Shown: positions 1 through 9,372, numbered from the stretch's first letter. The stretch is 64,000 nucleotides of DNA from JAMXLO01 sp037201625 (GCA_037201625.1 JBBCGR010000004.1:1488001-1552000), one strand, 5' to 3'. A program made the numbers and translations. The notes: a model not told the origin generated them from the letters alone.

Positions 1-1556
1 TCGCGCATCTGGTGCCGCCGGGTGCGGAGGTCGTGACGCTCGATGCGGTGCGGCTGCCGGATGCGCTGCTGACCAACCGGGAGCGCTATCTCGACAAGCT
101 GAACTTCGCCACCAACTTCGCCTTCTTTCGCGATGCCGACGGGCTGTCGACGCGGCTGGTGTCGGCGAATTACTGGTCGGGCTATGGCGGCGGCGCGATC
201 CGGCTGTGGCTGCGGCTGTTCGATGCCTCCGGCGCCGTGCTGGCGACGTGGCAGCAGGAGGTGCCGGCGGGGCCGTGCGGCTTCTCGATCGACAGCCGCG
301 CGGTGCGCGAGCGCTTCGGCCTGGCGGCGTTCACCGGCCAGTTGTTCGTGCACGCGATCGGTGCGGCCGGCCACGACGTGGTGAAATACGCGGTGGACAC
401 CTACGCCGATGACGCCGCATCCCGCTGGGGCGCCAGCCTGTCGTGCACGCATGATGCCAATGCCTGGCCGTCGGACCGTTATGCCGGTCTGCCGGCCCCG
501 TGCCCGGGCGAGACGGTGACGCTGTGGCTGCAGAACAGCCACGCGACGCCGATCCCGGCCGGCGCGGTGGCGCTGGACCGGATGGGGGCGGAGCGGCCGG
601 TGCCGCTGGAGCAGGACGTGCCGCCGTTCGCCACCGTGGCGGTGGATGTCGCGGCGCTGCTGCCGGACCTGCGCTGGCCCGCGCAGATCGAGGTGCGGGC
701 CGGGCGCCATGTCGTGCGGCCGCGCTACGAGGTGACGCGCGGCAACCGGGTGCGTATCGCGCACGTCAATGTGGAGCGCAGCGACCTCCGGCCTGATCCG
801 ATGATCGCCACGCTGCCCGCCTCGCTGGGGCGCGGCTACCTGCTGCCGTTTCCGATCCTGCCGCGCGAGCGGTTCCGCAGCATCGTGCAACCGACGCCGA
901 TGGCGGTGTCCCAGGCGACGCTGCCGCTGCGGCTGGACGTCTTCGATGCGGCGGGCGCCAAGGTGGCGGAGCGATTCCTGGGCTGCCTGCCGCGCGACCA
1001 CGGCCTCGCGCTGGAGGTGGACGAGGTGGCGTCGGGCCATGCGGAACTGGCGTATGATTTTCGTGGCGGTGGCGCAGCGGATGGCTGGATGCACGCGCTG
1101 TTCCGCTATGAGGACCGCCGCTCCGGCCATGTCGCGGAGTCGAGCTTCGGCGGGCACATCTTCAATACGCTGATGACGTATCGCGACGAGCCGCAATCCT
1201 ATTCCGGGCCGCCGCCGGGATTGAGCACGCGGCTGTTCCTGAAGCTCGGCGATGCGCGGCGCCGCAGTTTCGCGGTGCTGATCTATCCGGCCTCCGCCCG
1301 CTGGCACGCGGTGTCGGCGACGCTGCTGCTGCTGCATGACGAAGCGGGCCAGGTGATCGCCGAGCGGCCGGTGGCGATTGCATGCTCGGGGTCCGCGATG
1401 GTGTGGCCGCATGAGGTGTTCGGCGATGCGGCGCTGCGCCGGGCCGGGCCGGGCGGCTATGTGCTGGTGCGCGACCCGACCTGCCGGCTGTTCGGCTATC
1501 ACGGGCTGATGGACGATGCCGGCGGTTTCTCGCTGGACCACATGTTCGGGTTCTGA
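1..1556 (+). CDS. Hypothetical protein, possibly 5'-truncated by the window edge
   Basis: The reading frame is open from the first bases. A GTG at 12 could be the start, but the frame continues upstream of it without a stop, so the gene may begin outside the window. The product is at least 514 residues, with no hydrophobic signal or membrane segment and no catalytic motif I recognise. It is rich in short beta-like stretches with Gly, Arg and aromatic residues, which suggests an all-beta fold. The strong codon bias towards G/C in third positions supports real coding. It ends at TGA 1554-1556, just before a palindromic repeat. I cannot assign a function. Confidence 0.6.
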   Translation, partial: AHLVPPGAEVVTLDAVRLPDALLTNRERYLDKLNFATNFAFFRDADGLSTRLVSANYWSGYGGGAIRLWLRLFDASGAVLATWQQEVPAGPCGFSIDSRAVRERFGLAAFTGQLFVHAIGAAGHDVVKYAVDTYADDAASRWGASLSCTHDANAWPSDRYAGLPAPCPGETVTLWLQNSHATPIPAGAVALDRMGAERPVPLEQDVPPFATVAVDVAALLPDLRWPAQIEVRAGRHVVRPRYEVTRGNRVRIAHVNVERSDLRPDPMIATLPASLGRGYLLPFPILPRERFRSIVQPTPMAVSQATLPLRLDVFDAAGAKVAERFLGCLPRDHGLALEVDEVASGHAELAYDFRGGGAADGWMHALFRYEDRRSGHVAESSFGGHIFNTLMTYRDEPQSYSGPPPGLSTRLFLKLGDARRRSFAVLIYPASARWHAVSATLLLLHDEAGQVIAERPVAIACSGSAMVWPHEVFGDAALRRAGPGGYVLVRDPTCRLFGYHGLMDDAGGFSLDHMFGF

Positions 1557-1569
1557 CGGCGGCGCCCCC

Positions 1570-1653
1570 TGTCATTGCGAGGAGCGGAGCGACGAAGCAA
1601 TCCCCATGGGGATCGCCGCCCCTGCGCTCGAGATGGCAGGGCTCGCGATGACA
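1570..1653. repeat. Dispersed palindromic intergenic repeat
   Basis: The left end reads GTCATTGCGAG and the right end CTCGCGATGAC, an inverted repeat with one mismatch enclosing about 60 bases that include GGAGCGGAGCGACGAAGCAA. This end sequence is a familiar intergenic repeat of several alphaproteobacteria. It fills the gap between two convergent genes and could act as a bidirectional terminator or be a mobile REP/MITE-like unit. Confidence 0.65.
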
Positions 1654-1663
1654 CGGACGGGTG

Positions 1664-2137
1664 TTACGCGGGGCGGCCGCTCACGCAGGGTTCCAGCCGC
1701 ACCAGGTCGGCATGGCCGAAGCCCTTGCTGTAATCGAGCACTGAGACGACTTCCGGAACGATCCGCAGCAGCACCATCGTGTCCATCACCGTCGGGGCCA
1801 TCGCGGCGTATTCCGGATAGCGTTGCAGCATCAGCGTGACGGCACGCGCGCGTTCGGTAGGATCGGCAACCTCGGTGGCGCGCGCGGCCATCGACAGGCC
1901 GGTGATGGCCATCGGGTCCGGCGTATCGCCGCCCACCGCAACCGAGACGCGGTTGTCGCGCGCGATGTTGGCGTATTTCTGGCCGTCGCGCGCGACGATG
2001 ACATAGATGCGCTCTGCATCGTTCGCGTAGCCGACGATGGTCGCCTGCGGCCAGCCGTCGGGACGGTTGGTGGCGATCGTCAGGATACGATTGCCGTCGA
2101 GCAGTTTCAGCATCGTGCTGCGCAGATTGCCATCCAT
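1664..2137 (-). CDS. Pyridoxamine 5'-phosphate oxidase-like FMN-binding protein
   Basis: The 157-residue product matches the compact split-barrel PNPOx-like flavoprotein family: an N-terminal LLDGNRILTIATNRPDGWPQ strand pair, then the typical ATIVGYANDAERIYVIVARD and NIARDNRVSVAV stretches. Members bind FMN or related cofactors and are often small reductases or oxidases; the true substrate cannot be read from sequence. I chose the ATG at 2137 because GAGG lies about 8 bases upstream (CCGAGGCACGCC). The longer upstream open frame has no family similarity. It is transcribed divergently from the peptide ABC operon. A perfect FNR-type box lies between the two genes, about 60 bases from each start codon, suggesting oxygen control. 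Confidence 0.85.
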   Translation of the reverse strand: MDGNLRSTMLKLLDGNRILTIATNRPDGWPQATIVGYANDAERIYVIVARDGQKYANIARDNRVSVAVGGDTPDPMAITGLSMAARATEVADPTERARAVTLMLQRYPEYAAMAPTVMDTMVLLRIVPEVVSVLDYSKGFGHADLVRLEPCVSGRPA

Positions 2138-2191
2138 GGCGTGCCTCGGTTTCGTGTCTGGACAGCATGGGACGGTTCGCCAGGGTTTCCC

Positions 2192-2205
2192 TTGATCCAG
2201 ATCAA
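2192..2205. promoter_or_regulatory. FNR/FixK/Anr-type box
   Basis: TTGATCCAGATCAA is an exact match to the TTGAT-N4-ATCAA consensus bound by FNR-family regulators (FNR, FixK, Anr, FnrN). Its centre (about 2198.5) is 60-61 bases from both divergent start codons (2137 minus and 2259 plus). This allows class II activation of either gene with a short leader. Regulation is inferred. Confidence 0.65.
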
Positions 2206-2258
2206 CGCGTGTGCATAGTCCGGCCAACCGTGCACGACACGGAGGGGGGGAACACATA

Positions 2259-3998
2259 ATGTCCGAGCACAGCGCGCGTCGCCGTGACGTCCTGAAGGCT
2301 GCCGTTGCCGTGGCGGCGCTCACACCGATCGGGCTGGCGACCGCGCAGCCGGCGGCCCCGCCGCGCAATCGCACGATGACGCTGGTGTGGGGCGGGCGCG
2401 AGGGCCGCTGGGTCGATTTCGAGCTGTGGAATCCGTACTCGATCGGATCGAACCACCAGAACGGTCCGAATATCATCTATGAGCCGCTGGCGTATTACAG
2501 CGCGTTCGCCGACAAGACCTATATGTGGCTGGCCGAAAGCTACCAGTTCGCGCCGGACTTCAAGCAACTCACCATCAAGACGCGCTCCGGCATCGCCTGG
2601 TCGGACGGCACGCCGTTCTCGGCCGAGGACGTCGCGTTCACGCTGAACAGCCTGCGCGATATCGGTCCGAAAGTGAAATGGGGCGTCGACGTCCAGCAGG
2701 TGATGAAGGAGGCCAAGGCGACCGACGCGAACACGGTGGTGGTGGATTTCGTCGTGCCGGCGCCACGGTTCTTCTTCTTCCTCACGTATAAATACGACAT
2801 CGGCGTCTATATTGTGCCCAAGCATATCTTCGCCGGCCAGGACTGGACGACGTTCAAGCATTTCGACATCGCCAAGGGCTGGCCGGTCAGCACCGGGCCG
2901 TGGAAGGTGGCGGACGCCTCGCCGCAGCAGAAGGTGTTCGACCGGCGCGCGGAATGGTGGGCGGCGAAAGCGGGGCTCGCGCCGCTGCCGGCGATCGAGC
3001 GGACCATCTGGCTGCCGTCGGCCGGCGAGCAGGCGATCGCGCAGGCGCTCATCACCAACCAGCTTGACGCGGGTTCGGCGCTGCAGCCGGCGACCTTCCC
3101 CACCGTGTTCCGCGGCAATCCCAAAATCACCACGCATGCGGGGCAGAAGGCGCCGTACGGCTATGTCGACTGGTGGCCGATCTCGCTCTACGTCAACAAC
3201 GAGGTGAAGCCGTTCGACGACAAGGACGTGCGCTGGGCGATCTCCTACTACATCGACCGCCAGCAGTTGATCGATGTCGGCTATCTCGGCGCCTCGCAGG
3301 TATCCTCGCTGCCGATGCCGGCCTACCCGCCGCTGCAGCCGTATTTCGATTCGGTGAAGGACCTGCTGGCGAAGCACGACACGCTGGCGTTCGATCCGAA
3401 GAAGGCCGATGCGCTGCTGGCCGGCAAGGGCTTCAAGAAGGAAGCCGGATTCTGGGTCGATCCGCAGGGCAAGAAGATCAGTGTCGACATGATCGGCTTC
3501 GGCGCGTCGGGGCCGGCGATCGGCCCGGTGCTGTCCGAGATGCTGAAGCGCCGCGGCATCGAGGCATCGTTCAGCCTGCCGCCCGACTTCGACGATCGGT
3601 TCCAGAAAGGCCAGTTCACCGGCTCGATCTACGGTCATGGCGGCGCGATCAACGAGCCCTATTCGATGCTGCGCCTGTACCAGGGCCGCAGCGTCGCGGT
3701 GCCGGGCGCGCATCTGGTGAACTTCGCGCGCTGGAAGAACGAGGCGTTCGACAAGATCACCGACGAGATGTACGTCACCGATCCGAACAACAAGCCGAAG
3801 ATGCTGGAGTTGTTCCATCGTGCGATGGAGATCTGGCTGCCGGAGTTGCCGGACATCCAGTTGGTGCAGAATTTCCATCGCATCCCGATGAACCAGACCT
3901 ATTGGAAGAACTGGCCGACCGCGGACAACGCCTATGTCAACGGCGCATCCTGGCACCTGACCTATCCCATCGTGCTGTGGAACCTGCAGCCGGCGTGA
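2259..3998 (+). CDS. ABC transporter substrate-binding protein, peptide/opine family 5, Tat-exported
   Basis: 579 residues, typical for family 5 binding proteins. The start is the ATG at 2259 after the run GGAGGGGGG (2241-2249). A Tat signal is clear: SARRRDVLK at about residues 6-13, a hydrophobic stretch, then AQPA near residue 30. The mature part has the family landmarks: IIYEPLAYY, AESYQFAPDFKQLTIKTRSG, WSDGTPFSAEDVAFTLNSL, and the late VNNEVKPFDDKDVRWAISY segment. It should deliver a peptide-like or opine-like ligand to the membrane complex encoded directly downstream. The ligand cannot be told. It is the first gene of the operon 2259-9325. Confidence 0.9.
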   Translation: MSEHSARRRDVLKAAVAVAALTPIGLATAQPAAPPRNRTMTLVWGGREGRWVDFELWNPYSIGSNHQNGPNIIYEPLAYYSAFADKTYMWLAESYQFAPDFKQLTIKTRSGIAWSDGTPFSAEDVAFTLNSLRDIGPKVKWGVDVQQVMKEAKATDANTVVVDFVVPAPRFFFFLTYKYDIGVYIVPKHIFAGQDWTTFKHFDIAKGWPVSTGPWKVADASPQQKVFDRRAEWWAAKAGLAPLPAIERTIWLPSAGEQAIAQALITNQLDAGSALQPATFPTVFRGNPKITTHAGQKAPYGYVDWWPISLYVNNEVKPFDDKDVRWAISYYIDRQQLIDVGYLGASQVSSLPMPAYPPLQPYFDSVKDLLAKHDTLAFDPKKADALLAGKGFKKEAGFWVDPQGKKISVDMIGFGASGPAIGPVLSEMLKRRGIEASFSLPPDFDDRFQKGQFTGSIYGHGGAINEPYSMLRLYQGRSVAVPGAHLVNFARWKNEAFDKITDEMYVTDPNNKPKMLELFHRAMEIWLPELPDIQLVQNFHRIPMNQTYWKNWPTADNAYVNGASWHLTYPIVLWNLQPA

Positions 3999-4041
3999 CG
4001 GTGCCTGTCGGGGCGCGCCGCGCCATGTCGCTTGGCAAGGA

Positions 4042-4110
4042 AAGACGTGGGTGGCCGGCCTGCGCCGGCCATGACGCGGGAGAGGCACGCGCCAGCCCCA
4101 TCCACGTCTT
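4042..4110. repeat. Palindromic intergenic repeat between binding-protein and permease genes
   Basis: AAGACGTGG (4042-4050) is matched by CCACGTCTT (4102-4110). Inside lies a perfect hairpin, GGCCGGC (4053-4059) with GCCGGCC (4064-4070), followed by ATGACG. The layout fits a dispersed alphaproteobacterial palindrome. Within an operon it could lower downstream expression relative to the binding protein; this is inference. Confidence 0.6.
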
Positions 4111-4156
4111 CGCTCCCGCCACGAAGGCGCACCCCACCGGCAGCAGGGGCTGACAC

Positions 4157-5164
4157 ATGCAGTTCGCCTATATCGCCAGGCGGTTCGGCGTCTTCCTGCT
4201 GATCGTCTGGCTCGCGGCCTCGCTCAACTTCCTGCTGCCCAGGCTGTCGGGGCAGGATCCGGTGCGCACCAAGCTGCTGCAGTCGGCGCAGCTCGGCGGC
4301 TACGTGCATGCCGGGCTCGAGGACATGGTGAAGGAGTACGACCGCCGCTTCGGCCTCGACCGGCCGCTGTGGCGGCAGTACCTGACCTACCTGACATCGA
4401 CCGCGCGGCTCGACTTCAACTACTCGATCGCCAACTATCCGCGCACCGTCAGCGAAATGATTGCCGAGGCGGTGCCGTGGACGATCGGGCTGCTGGGGGT
4501 GACGACGCTGCTGTCGTTCGGCATCGGCACGTTCCTGGGGGCGCTGCTCGCCTGGCCCGGCGCGCCGCGCTGGATGCGTTGGCTGATGCCGCCGTTATGG
4601 GCGCTGCACGCCATCCCGTTCTTCCTGCTGGGCCTGATCCTGATGTACCTGCTGGCATTGCAGGTGCCGTTGCTGCCGATCTTCGGCGGCTATACTGCGG
4701 GTGCCATCCCGTCGCTGTCGTTCGGCTTCGTCTGGGACGTGTTCCGCCACGCGCTGCTGCCGGGACTGTCCATCGTGCTGGTGGCCACCGGCGGCTGGGC
4801 GCTCGGCATGCGCGGCATGATGGTGACGACGATGGGCGAGGACTACGTCACCTTTGCCGAAGCGAAGGGACTGAAGAGCCCGACGATCTTCCTGCGCTAC
4901 TGCCTGCGCAATGCGATCCTGCCGCAGACCACGGCGCTCGCGCTGGCACTCGGCCAGATCCTGTCGGGTGCCGTGCTGGTCGAGGTGATCTTCGGCTATC
5001 CCGGCATCGGCGCGCTGCTGTTCCAGGCGATCCGCGAGAATGACCACTTCCTCATCCAGGGCATCGTGTTCACCGTCATCGTCGCTCTCGGCCTGGCCAC
5101 GCTGATCCTCGACATCTTCTATCCGTGGCTCGACCCGCGCATCTCCTACCGGCGGGAGGCATGA
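4157..5164 (+). CDS. ABC transporter permease, DppB/GsiC type
   Basis: 335 residues. It begins with QFAYIARRFGVFLLIVWLA, the usual N-terminal membrane segment of peptide transporter permeases, followed by a long periplasmic loop (about residues 30-105) and then membrane helices with the binding-protein-dependent transport signature around EDYVTFAEAKGLKSPTIFLRYCLRNAILPQ. This EAA-loop contacts the ATPases. It forms the channel together with the next permease gene, which starts 5 bases after its stop. Confidence 0.9.
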   Translation: MQFAYIARRFGVFLLIVWLAASLNFLLPRLSGQDPVRTKLLQSAQLGGYVHAGLEDMVKEYDRRFGLDRPLWRQYLTYLTSTARLDFNYSIANYPRTVSEMIAEAVPWTIGLLGVTTLLSFGIGTFLGALLAWPGAPRWMRWLMPPLWALHAIPFFLLGLILMYLLALQVPLLPIFGGYTAGAIPSLSFGFVWDVFRHALLPGLSIVLVATGGWALGMRGMMVTTMGEDYVTFAEAKGLKSPTIFLRYCLRNAILPQTTALALALGQILSGAVLVEVIFGYPGIGALLFQAIRENDHFLIQGIVFTVIVALGLATLILDIFYPWLDPRISYRREA

Positions 5165-5168
5165 GGCC

Positions 5169-6009
5169 ATGATCCGCTACCTCCGCCGCAACCAGTCGCT
5201 CAGCATCGGCATCGCGCTGCTGTCGCTCCTCGCTCTGTTCGTCATCATCGGCAACCTGACCGTCGATACCGAGAACGCGCGGCCGCTGTCGGTGCGCGCC
5301 TTGCAGCCGCCGTCCTGGGAGCATCCGTTCGGCACCGACCGGCAGGGCAGGGACCTGCTCGCCGCCATGGTCGCCGGCACGCCGCTCACGCTGAAGATCG
5401 GCTTCGTCGCCGGCTTCCTCGGTGTGGGCATCGGCACCGTGCTGGCCTTCATCGCCGGCTATTACCGCGGCATGACCGACACGCTGATCCGCGGCATCGC
5501 CGATATCGGCCTGACCGTGCCGGGACTGCTGGTGCTGATCATCATCGCCGTCTCGGTGCGCGGCGGCCTGACGGTGGACCAGATGGCGATCGTGGTCGCC
5601 TCGCTGTCCTGGCTGAACCCCACGCGCACCATCCGCTCCCAGGTGCTGACACTGCGCGAGCGCGGCTATGTGGAGGTGGCGCGGCTCAACGGCATGACCG
5701 GGCCGGAGATCATCCTGCGCGAGTTGATGCCGAACCTGCTGCCCTATCTCGCGGCCACGCTGGGTGAACGCCGTCTCCGCCGCGATCCTCGCCTCGATCG
5801 GCCTCGAGGTCCTGGGCCTCGGCCCGCTGGAAGCGCCGACGCTCGGCATGACGCTGTACTGGATCAACTTCAACGCCGCGATCCTGAATGGCTGGTGGTG
5901 GTGGTGGGTGGCGCCGATCGTCATCATCCTGATCGTGTTCCTGGGCCTGTTCTTCCTCACCGTCGGCCTGGACGAGATCGCCAATCCCCGCCTGCGGCGC
6001 GCGGCATGA
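5169..6009 (+). pseudogene. ABC transporter permease, DppC type, disrupted by a one-base frameshift
   Basis: The N-terminal two thirds (from ATG 5169) read as a DppC-type permease: first membrane helix LSIGIALLSLLALFVIIG, the HPFGTDRQGRDL motif, and the EAA-loop EVARLNGMTGPEIILRELMPN. At 5762-5764 the bases CTGGGTGAAC break the frame. Removing one G gives ATLVNAVSAAILASIGLEVLG and restores the expected C-terminal part (to LRRAA at 6009). The corrected product is about 279 residues, normal for the family. Without correction the shifted frame happens to stay open and runs in frame into the ATPase gene, giving a false 597-residue fusion. A real mutation or a base-call error could both explain this. 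Confidence 0.85.
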
Positions 6010-6962
6010 ACGCGGCGGTGCTGCGCGTCGAGGGGCTGCGCGTCTCCTACGACCATCCTCGCGGCGCGGTGCGCGCGGTGGACGATGTCTCGTTCAGCCT
6101 GCGCCCGCGCGAGCGCTTCGGGCTCGCAGGCGAATCCGGCTCCGGCAAGTCGACGATGGCGCTGGCGATCCTGCGGCTGATCCGCCCGCCCGGGCGCATC
6201 GACGGCGGCGAGGTGTGGCTCGACGACACGAAGCTGTCGGCACTGTCCGACGATGCGATGCGCAGGCTGCGGCTGGCGGGGATCGCGCTGGTGCCGCAGG
6301 GTTCGATGAACGCGCTGAACCCGGTGCTGCGCATCCGCGCGCAGATCGCCGATGCGCTGGGCGACCACGACATGGCGCTGTCGCGGCGCGACCTCGATGC
6401 GCACATCACCAGCCTGCTGGGCCAGGTCGGCCTGGCGTCCGAGATCGCCGACCGCTACCCGCACGAACTGTCCGGCGGCATGAAGCAGCGCGCCTGCATC
6501 GCCATCGCGATCTGCCTGCGCCCCAAGGTGATCATCGCCGATGAACCGACCAGCGCGCTCGATGTCGTCGTGCAGCGCCAGGTGATGGCGACGCTGGGCC
6601 GCGTGCAGCAGGAACTCGGCGCGGCGGTGATCCTGGTGGGCCACGACATGGGACTGATGGCGCAGTTCGTCGACCGGCTGGGCGTGATGTACGCCGGACG
6701 GCTGGTGGAGATCGCACCGGTCGGTGAGATCATCACTGCGCCGCAACATCCCTACACGCAGATGCTGATCGCCAGCCTGCCCTCGCTGGAGCGCAAGGGC
6801 ACCATGCAGGGCATCCCGGGCCTCGCGCCGCTGCTGCGCGACCTGCCGCCGGGCTGCGCCTTCCATCCGCGCTGTCCACGTGCCGTCGCACGGTGCCAGG
6901 TGGAGCGGCCGGAACTGCGGCACGTGGGAGCGCACGGCCTCGCCGCCTGCCACCTCGCATGA
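6006..6962 (+). CDS. ABC transporter ATP-binding protein, DppD type
   Basis: 318 residues starting at ATG 6006, which overlaps the permease stop as ATGA. Walker A is GESGSGKST (about residues 42-50), the Q-loop is VPQGSMNALNPV, the ABC signature is LSGGMKQR (about 155-162) and Walker B is VIIADEPTSALD (about 175-186). The C-terminal oligopeptide-family extension with GCAFHPRCPRA is present (about 283-293); in this family its cysteines may bind an Fe-S cluster. It energises peptide-type uptake as a heterodimer with the next gene product. Confidence 0.9.
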   Translation: MNAAVLRVEGLRVSYDHPRGAVRAVDDVSFSLRPRERFGLAGESGSGKSTMALAILRLIRPPGRIDGGEVWLDDTKLSALSDDAMRRLRLAGIALVPQGSMNALNPVLRIRAQIADALGDHDMALSRRDLDAHITSLLGQVGLASEIADRYPHELSGGMKQRACIAIAICLRPKVIIADEPTSALDVVVQRQVMATLGRVQQELGAAVILVGHDMGLMAQFVDRLGVMYAGRLVEIAPVGEIITAPQHPYTQMLIASLPSLERKGTMQGIPGLAPLLRDLPPGCAFHPRCPRAVARCQVERPELRHVGAHGLAACHLA

Positions 6963-7934
6963 CCGCGCTGCTGGAGGCCCGCAACGCGACCAAGACCTTC
7001 GGCGGCGGCATGCTGGACCGCGACGCGACCGTGGCGCTGCGGGACTTCTCGCTGACCATCGATGCCGACCGGCCGCGCATCACGGCGATCGTCGGCGAGA
7101 GCGGCAGCGGCAAGACGACGCTGGCGCGGCTGCTGCTGGGCCTGGCCGCGCCGACCTCCGGGCAGGTGCTGTACAAGGGCCGCGACCTGCACGCGCTGTC
7201 GGGCGCCGAGCGTCGCGGATTCCGTCGCGAGGTGCAGGCGATCTTCCAGGACCCGTACGGCGTGTACAACCCGTTCTACCGGGTGGACCACGTGCTCACG
7301 ACGCCGGTTGCGAAGTTCCGCCTGGCGCGCAGCCGGGCCGACGGACGCCGGCAGATCGAGGAGGCGCTGCGTGCGGTCGGCCTGCGGCCCGAGGAGATCC
7401 TCGGCCGCTATCCCCATCAGCTCAGCGGCGGCCAGCGCCAGCGCGTGATGGTGGGCGCGCGCGCTGCTGCTGCGGCCGCATCTGATCGTCGCCGATGAGC
7501 CGGTATCGATGGTCGATGCGTCGCTGCGCGCCACCATCCTGGGGTCGCTGCGCCAGCTCAACCAGGAGCGGCGGATCTCGATCATCTACATCACGCACGA
7601 CCTGGCCACGGCATATCAGGTGGCGGACGACATCATCGTGATGTATCGCGCTTCTGTCGCCGAGGCCGGCGATGTGGAGCTGGTCGTGAAAGCACCGAAA
7701 CACCCGTACACGCAGTTGCTGATCGCCTCGGTCCCGCAGGTGAGCACCGAGCGCACCTGGCTGGATGAGCAGGAGGGCAGCAGGCGCACCGATGCCGGCG
7801 ATGATGGCTGCCGGTTCTTCGATCGCTGCCCGGTGTCGCTGCCGGTCTGCGCGGGCGTCGTGCCGCCGCCGGTCCGCACCGAGCCCGGCCGCATCGTCGC
7901 GTGTCATCGCCACACCGTGGCGGCCGCGCCATGA
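6959..7934 (+). pseudogene. ABC transporter ATP-binding protein, DppF type, disrupted by a one-base frameshift
   Basis: Starts at ATG 6959, overlapping the previous stop as ATGA. Walker A GESGSGKTT lies at about residue 46, the Q-loop reads FQDPYGVYNPFYRV, and the signature LSGGQRQR is at about 155. Directly after, ATGGTGGGCGCGCGC (around 7453-7455) carries one G too many. Removing it gives MVARALLLRPHLIVADEPVSMVDAS, restoring Walker B and the rest up to 7934 (about 324 residues). As written, translation stops at 7498, before the catalytic glutamate, so the protein would be inactive. This is the second extra-G defect in the same operon. Confidence 0.85.
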
Positions 7935-9325
7935 CCGGCCTGCCCGATATCGGCGGCCTTGCCGGCGTGCCGCCCCGGGCGTGGCGCGAGCTTGCCGCGC
8001 GTCTGTCCTCGATCGGCCTGAACACCGCCGGGGTCGCCCCCGTTCTCGGCCTCGCGTCGCGGTTCCAGGAGGATGCGAGGGACCCGATCCGCATCTGGCA
8101 CCTGCGTCAGCGGCCCGATCCCGCGGCGGTGGCGATGCGCCTTCTGATGTTCGGCGATGCGGTCACGCCGGAGGAGGCGGCGGCCGCGCTGGGCGACGAC
8201 CTGCTGGCGCTGCTGAACAATGCCGGCCTGCTGCGTGCCACGGAGGGCGCGCTGCGCTGCGCGCTGCGCCTCGCCGTGGTCGAGGACCGCTACGTCTTCG
8301 CCGATGACCTGGCGCCGGGCGGCGACGTGGTGATGGGCATGCGCGACACCACGGTGCCGCTGTGGCGCGCGACCACCACCGCGCGGCTGGGACGCGTGCT
8401 CGATCTCGGGTGCGGCAGCGGGCCGATCGCGTTGCTGCTGGCGCCGGCCGCCGAGCGCGTGGTTGCCGTCGATATCAATCCGCGCGCCGTGGCGCTGGCG
8501 CAGGTCAATGCGGCGCTCAACGGCGAGGCCAACATCGAGGTCCGCACTGGCGATCTGTTCGCGCCGGTCGCGGGCGAGACCTTCGACCTGGTCGCCGCGC
8601 ATCCCCCCTATGTCGCGCTGCCCGAGGGCATGGCGCCGACCTCGCACATGTTCGGCGGGCCGCGCGGCGACGAGATTGCCGCCCGCCTGGCCGCCGGGCT
8701 CGCGGCCCATCTCGCGCCCGGCGGGCACGCCGTCATCCACGCCTCCTGGCCGCTGCGCGCCGGCGAGACGCTGGCGACGCGCGTCCGCGAGGCGGCGGGT
8801 CCCGCGCTCGATCTGCTCGCGCTGCGGCTGGGCACGACGGATGCCGACGATCTGGCAACGTTCTGGGGGCAGCACGGCGGCGTGCCGGTGGGACAGGTGC
8901 GCGATCATTACGCGCGGCTGGGGATCGTCGCGGCCGATGCCGCGCTGTGCGTGCTGCGGCGCGGCGGCGCGGCGGCATGGACCGCCACGCTGGAGGTGCC
9001 GGCCGGCTGCGTCGGCTTCGTGACGGCGGAACGGATCGCGAGCCTGCTGCAAAGCTGCGACCTGCTGCACGGCGACGATGCGGCGCTGCTGGGCGCGCGG
9101 CTGCGCCTGCCGGAAGGGACGTCGCTCGCCACGGTGGAGAGCGCGGCGGGCGCGCGTGCGATGCTGGCGCTGCCGCCCACCACGTTGCGGCCAGCGATCG
9201 AAGTTGCGCCGGAACTGCTGCGGGTGATCCATGCGGTGAACGCTGCGTCGTCGGTGCTGGCCTCCGGCCAGCCGCTCGCGTCGGTGCGCCAGGCGCTGGC
9301 GCAGGGCGCGCTGGAACCGATGTAG
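7931..9325 (+). CDS. Class I SAM-dependent methyltransferase
   Basis: 464 residues; ATG 7931 overlaps the transporter stop as ATGA, so it belongs to the same operon. The SAM-binding motif is VLDLGCGSGPIALLL (about residues 156-170), followed by VVAVDINPRAVALAQVN and the motif IV-like AHPPYVALPEG (about 221-231). The HPPY in place of NPPY resembles the PrmB/PrmC/RsmC branch that methylates amide or exocyclic nitrogens. About 150 residues precede the methyltransferase core and about 170 follow it; I do not recognise these flanks. The target is unknown, and the link with the transporter is positional only. Confidence 0.8.
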   Translation: MTGLPDIGGLAGVPPRAWRELAARLSSIGLNTAGVAPVLGLASRFQEDARDPIRIWHLRQRPDPAAVAMRLLMFGDAVTPEEAAAALGDDLLALLNNAGLLRATEGALRCALRLAVVEDRYVFADDLAPGGDVVMGMRDTTVPLWRATTTARLGRVLDLGCGSGPIALLLAPAAERVVAVDINPRAVALAQVNAALNGEANIEVRTGDLFAPVAGETFDLVAAHPPYVALPEGMAPTSHMFGGPRGDEIAARLAAGLAAHLAPGGHAVIHASWPLRAGETLATRVREAAGPALDLLALRLGTTDADDLATFWGQHGGVPVGQVRDHYARLGIVAADAALCVLRRGGAAAWTATLEVPAGCVGFVTAERIASLLQSCDLLHGDDAALLGARLRLPEGTSLATVESAAGARAMLALPPTTLRPAIEVAPELLRVIHAVNAASSVLASGQPLASVRQALAQGALEPM

Positions 9326-9372
9326 CCAGCGCGGCCAAATCGAGACATAAGGTCGCCGCGAGGAGACCAGCC

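Noticed and set aside
1664..2476. 270-residue version of the PNPOx-like protein
   Set aside because: The added N-terminus reads through the FNR box and the start of the divergent gene and has no family similarity; ATG 2137 has a good ribosome site.
2202..4088. Long open frames on the opposite strand of the binding-protein and permease genes (also 5076-6953 minus and 8908-10785 minus)
   Set aside because: They are Arg/Gln/His-rich mirror frames of GC-rich genes with no family motifs.
5169..6962. A 597-residue permease-ATPase fusion protein
   Set aside because: About 80 residues in the middle have no membrane character and match the out-of-frame reading of the permease; one base removed restores two normal, overlapping genes.
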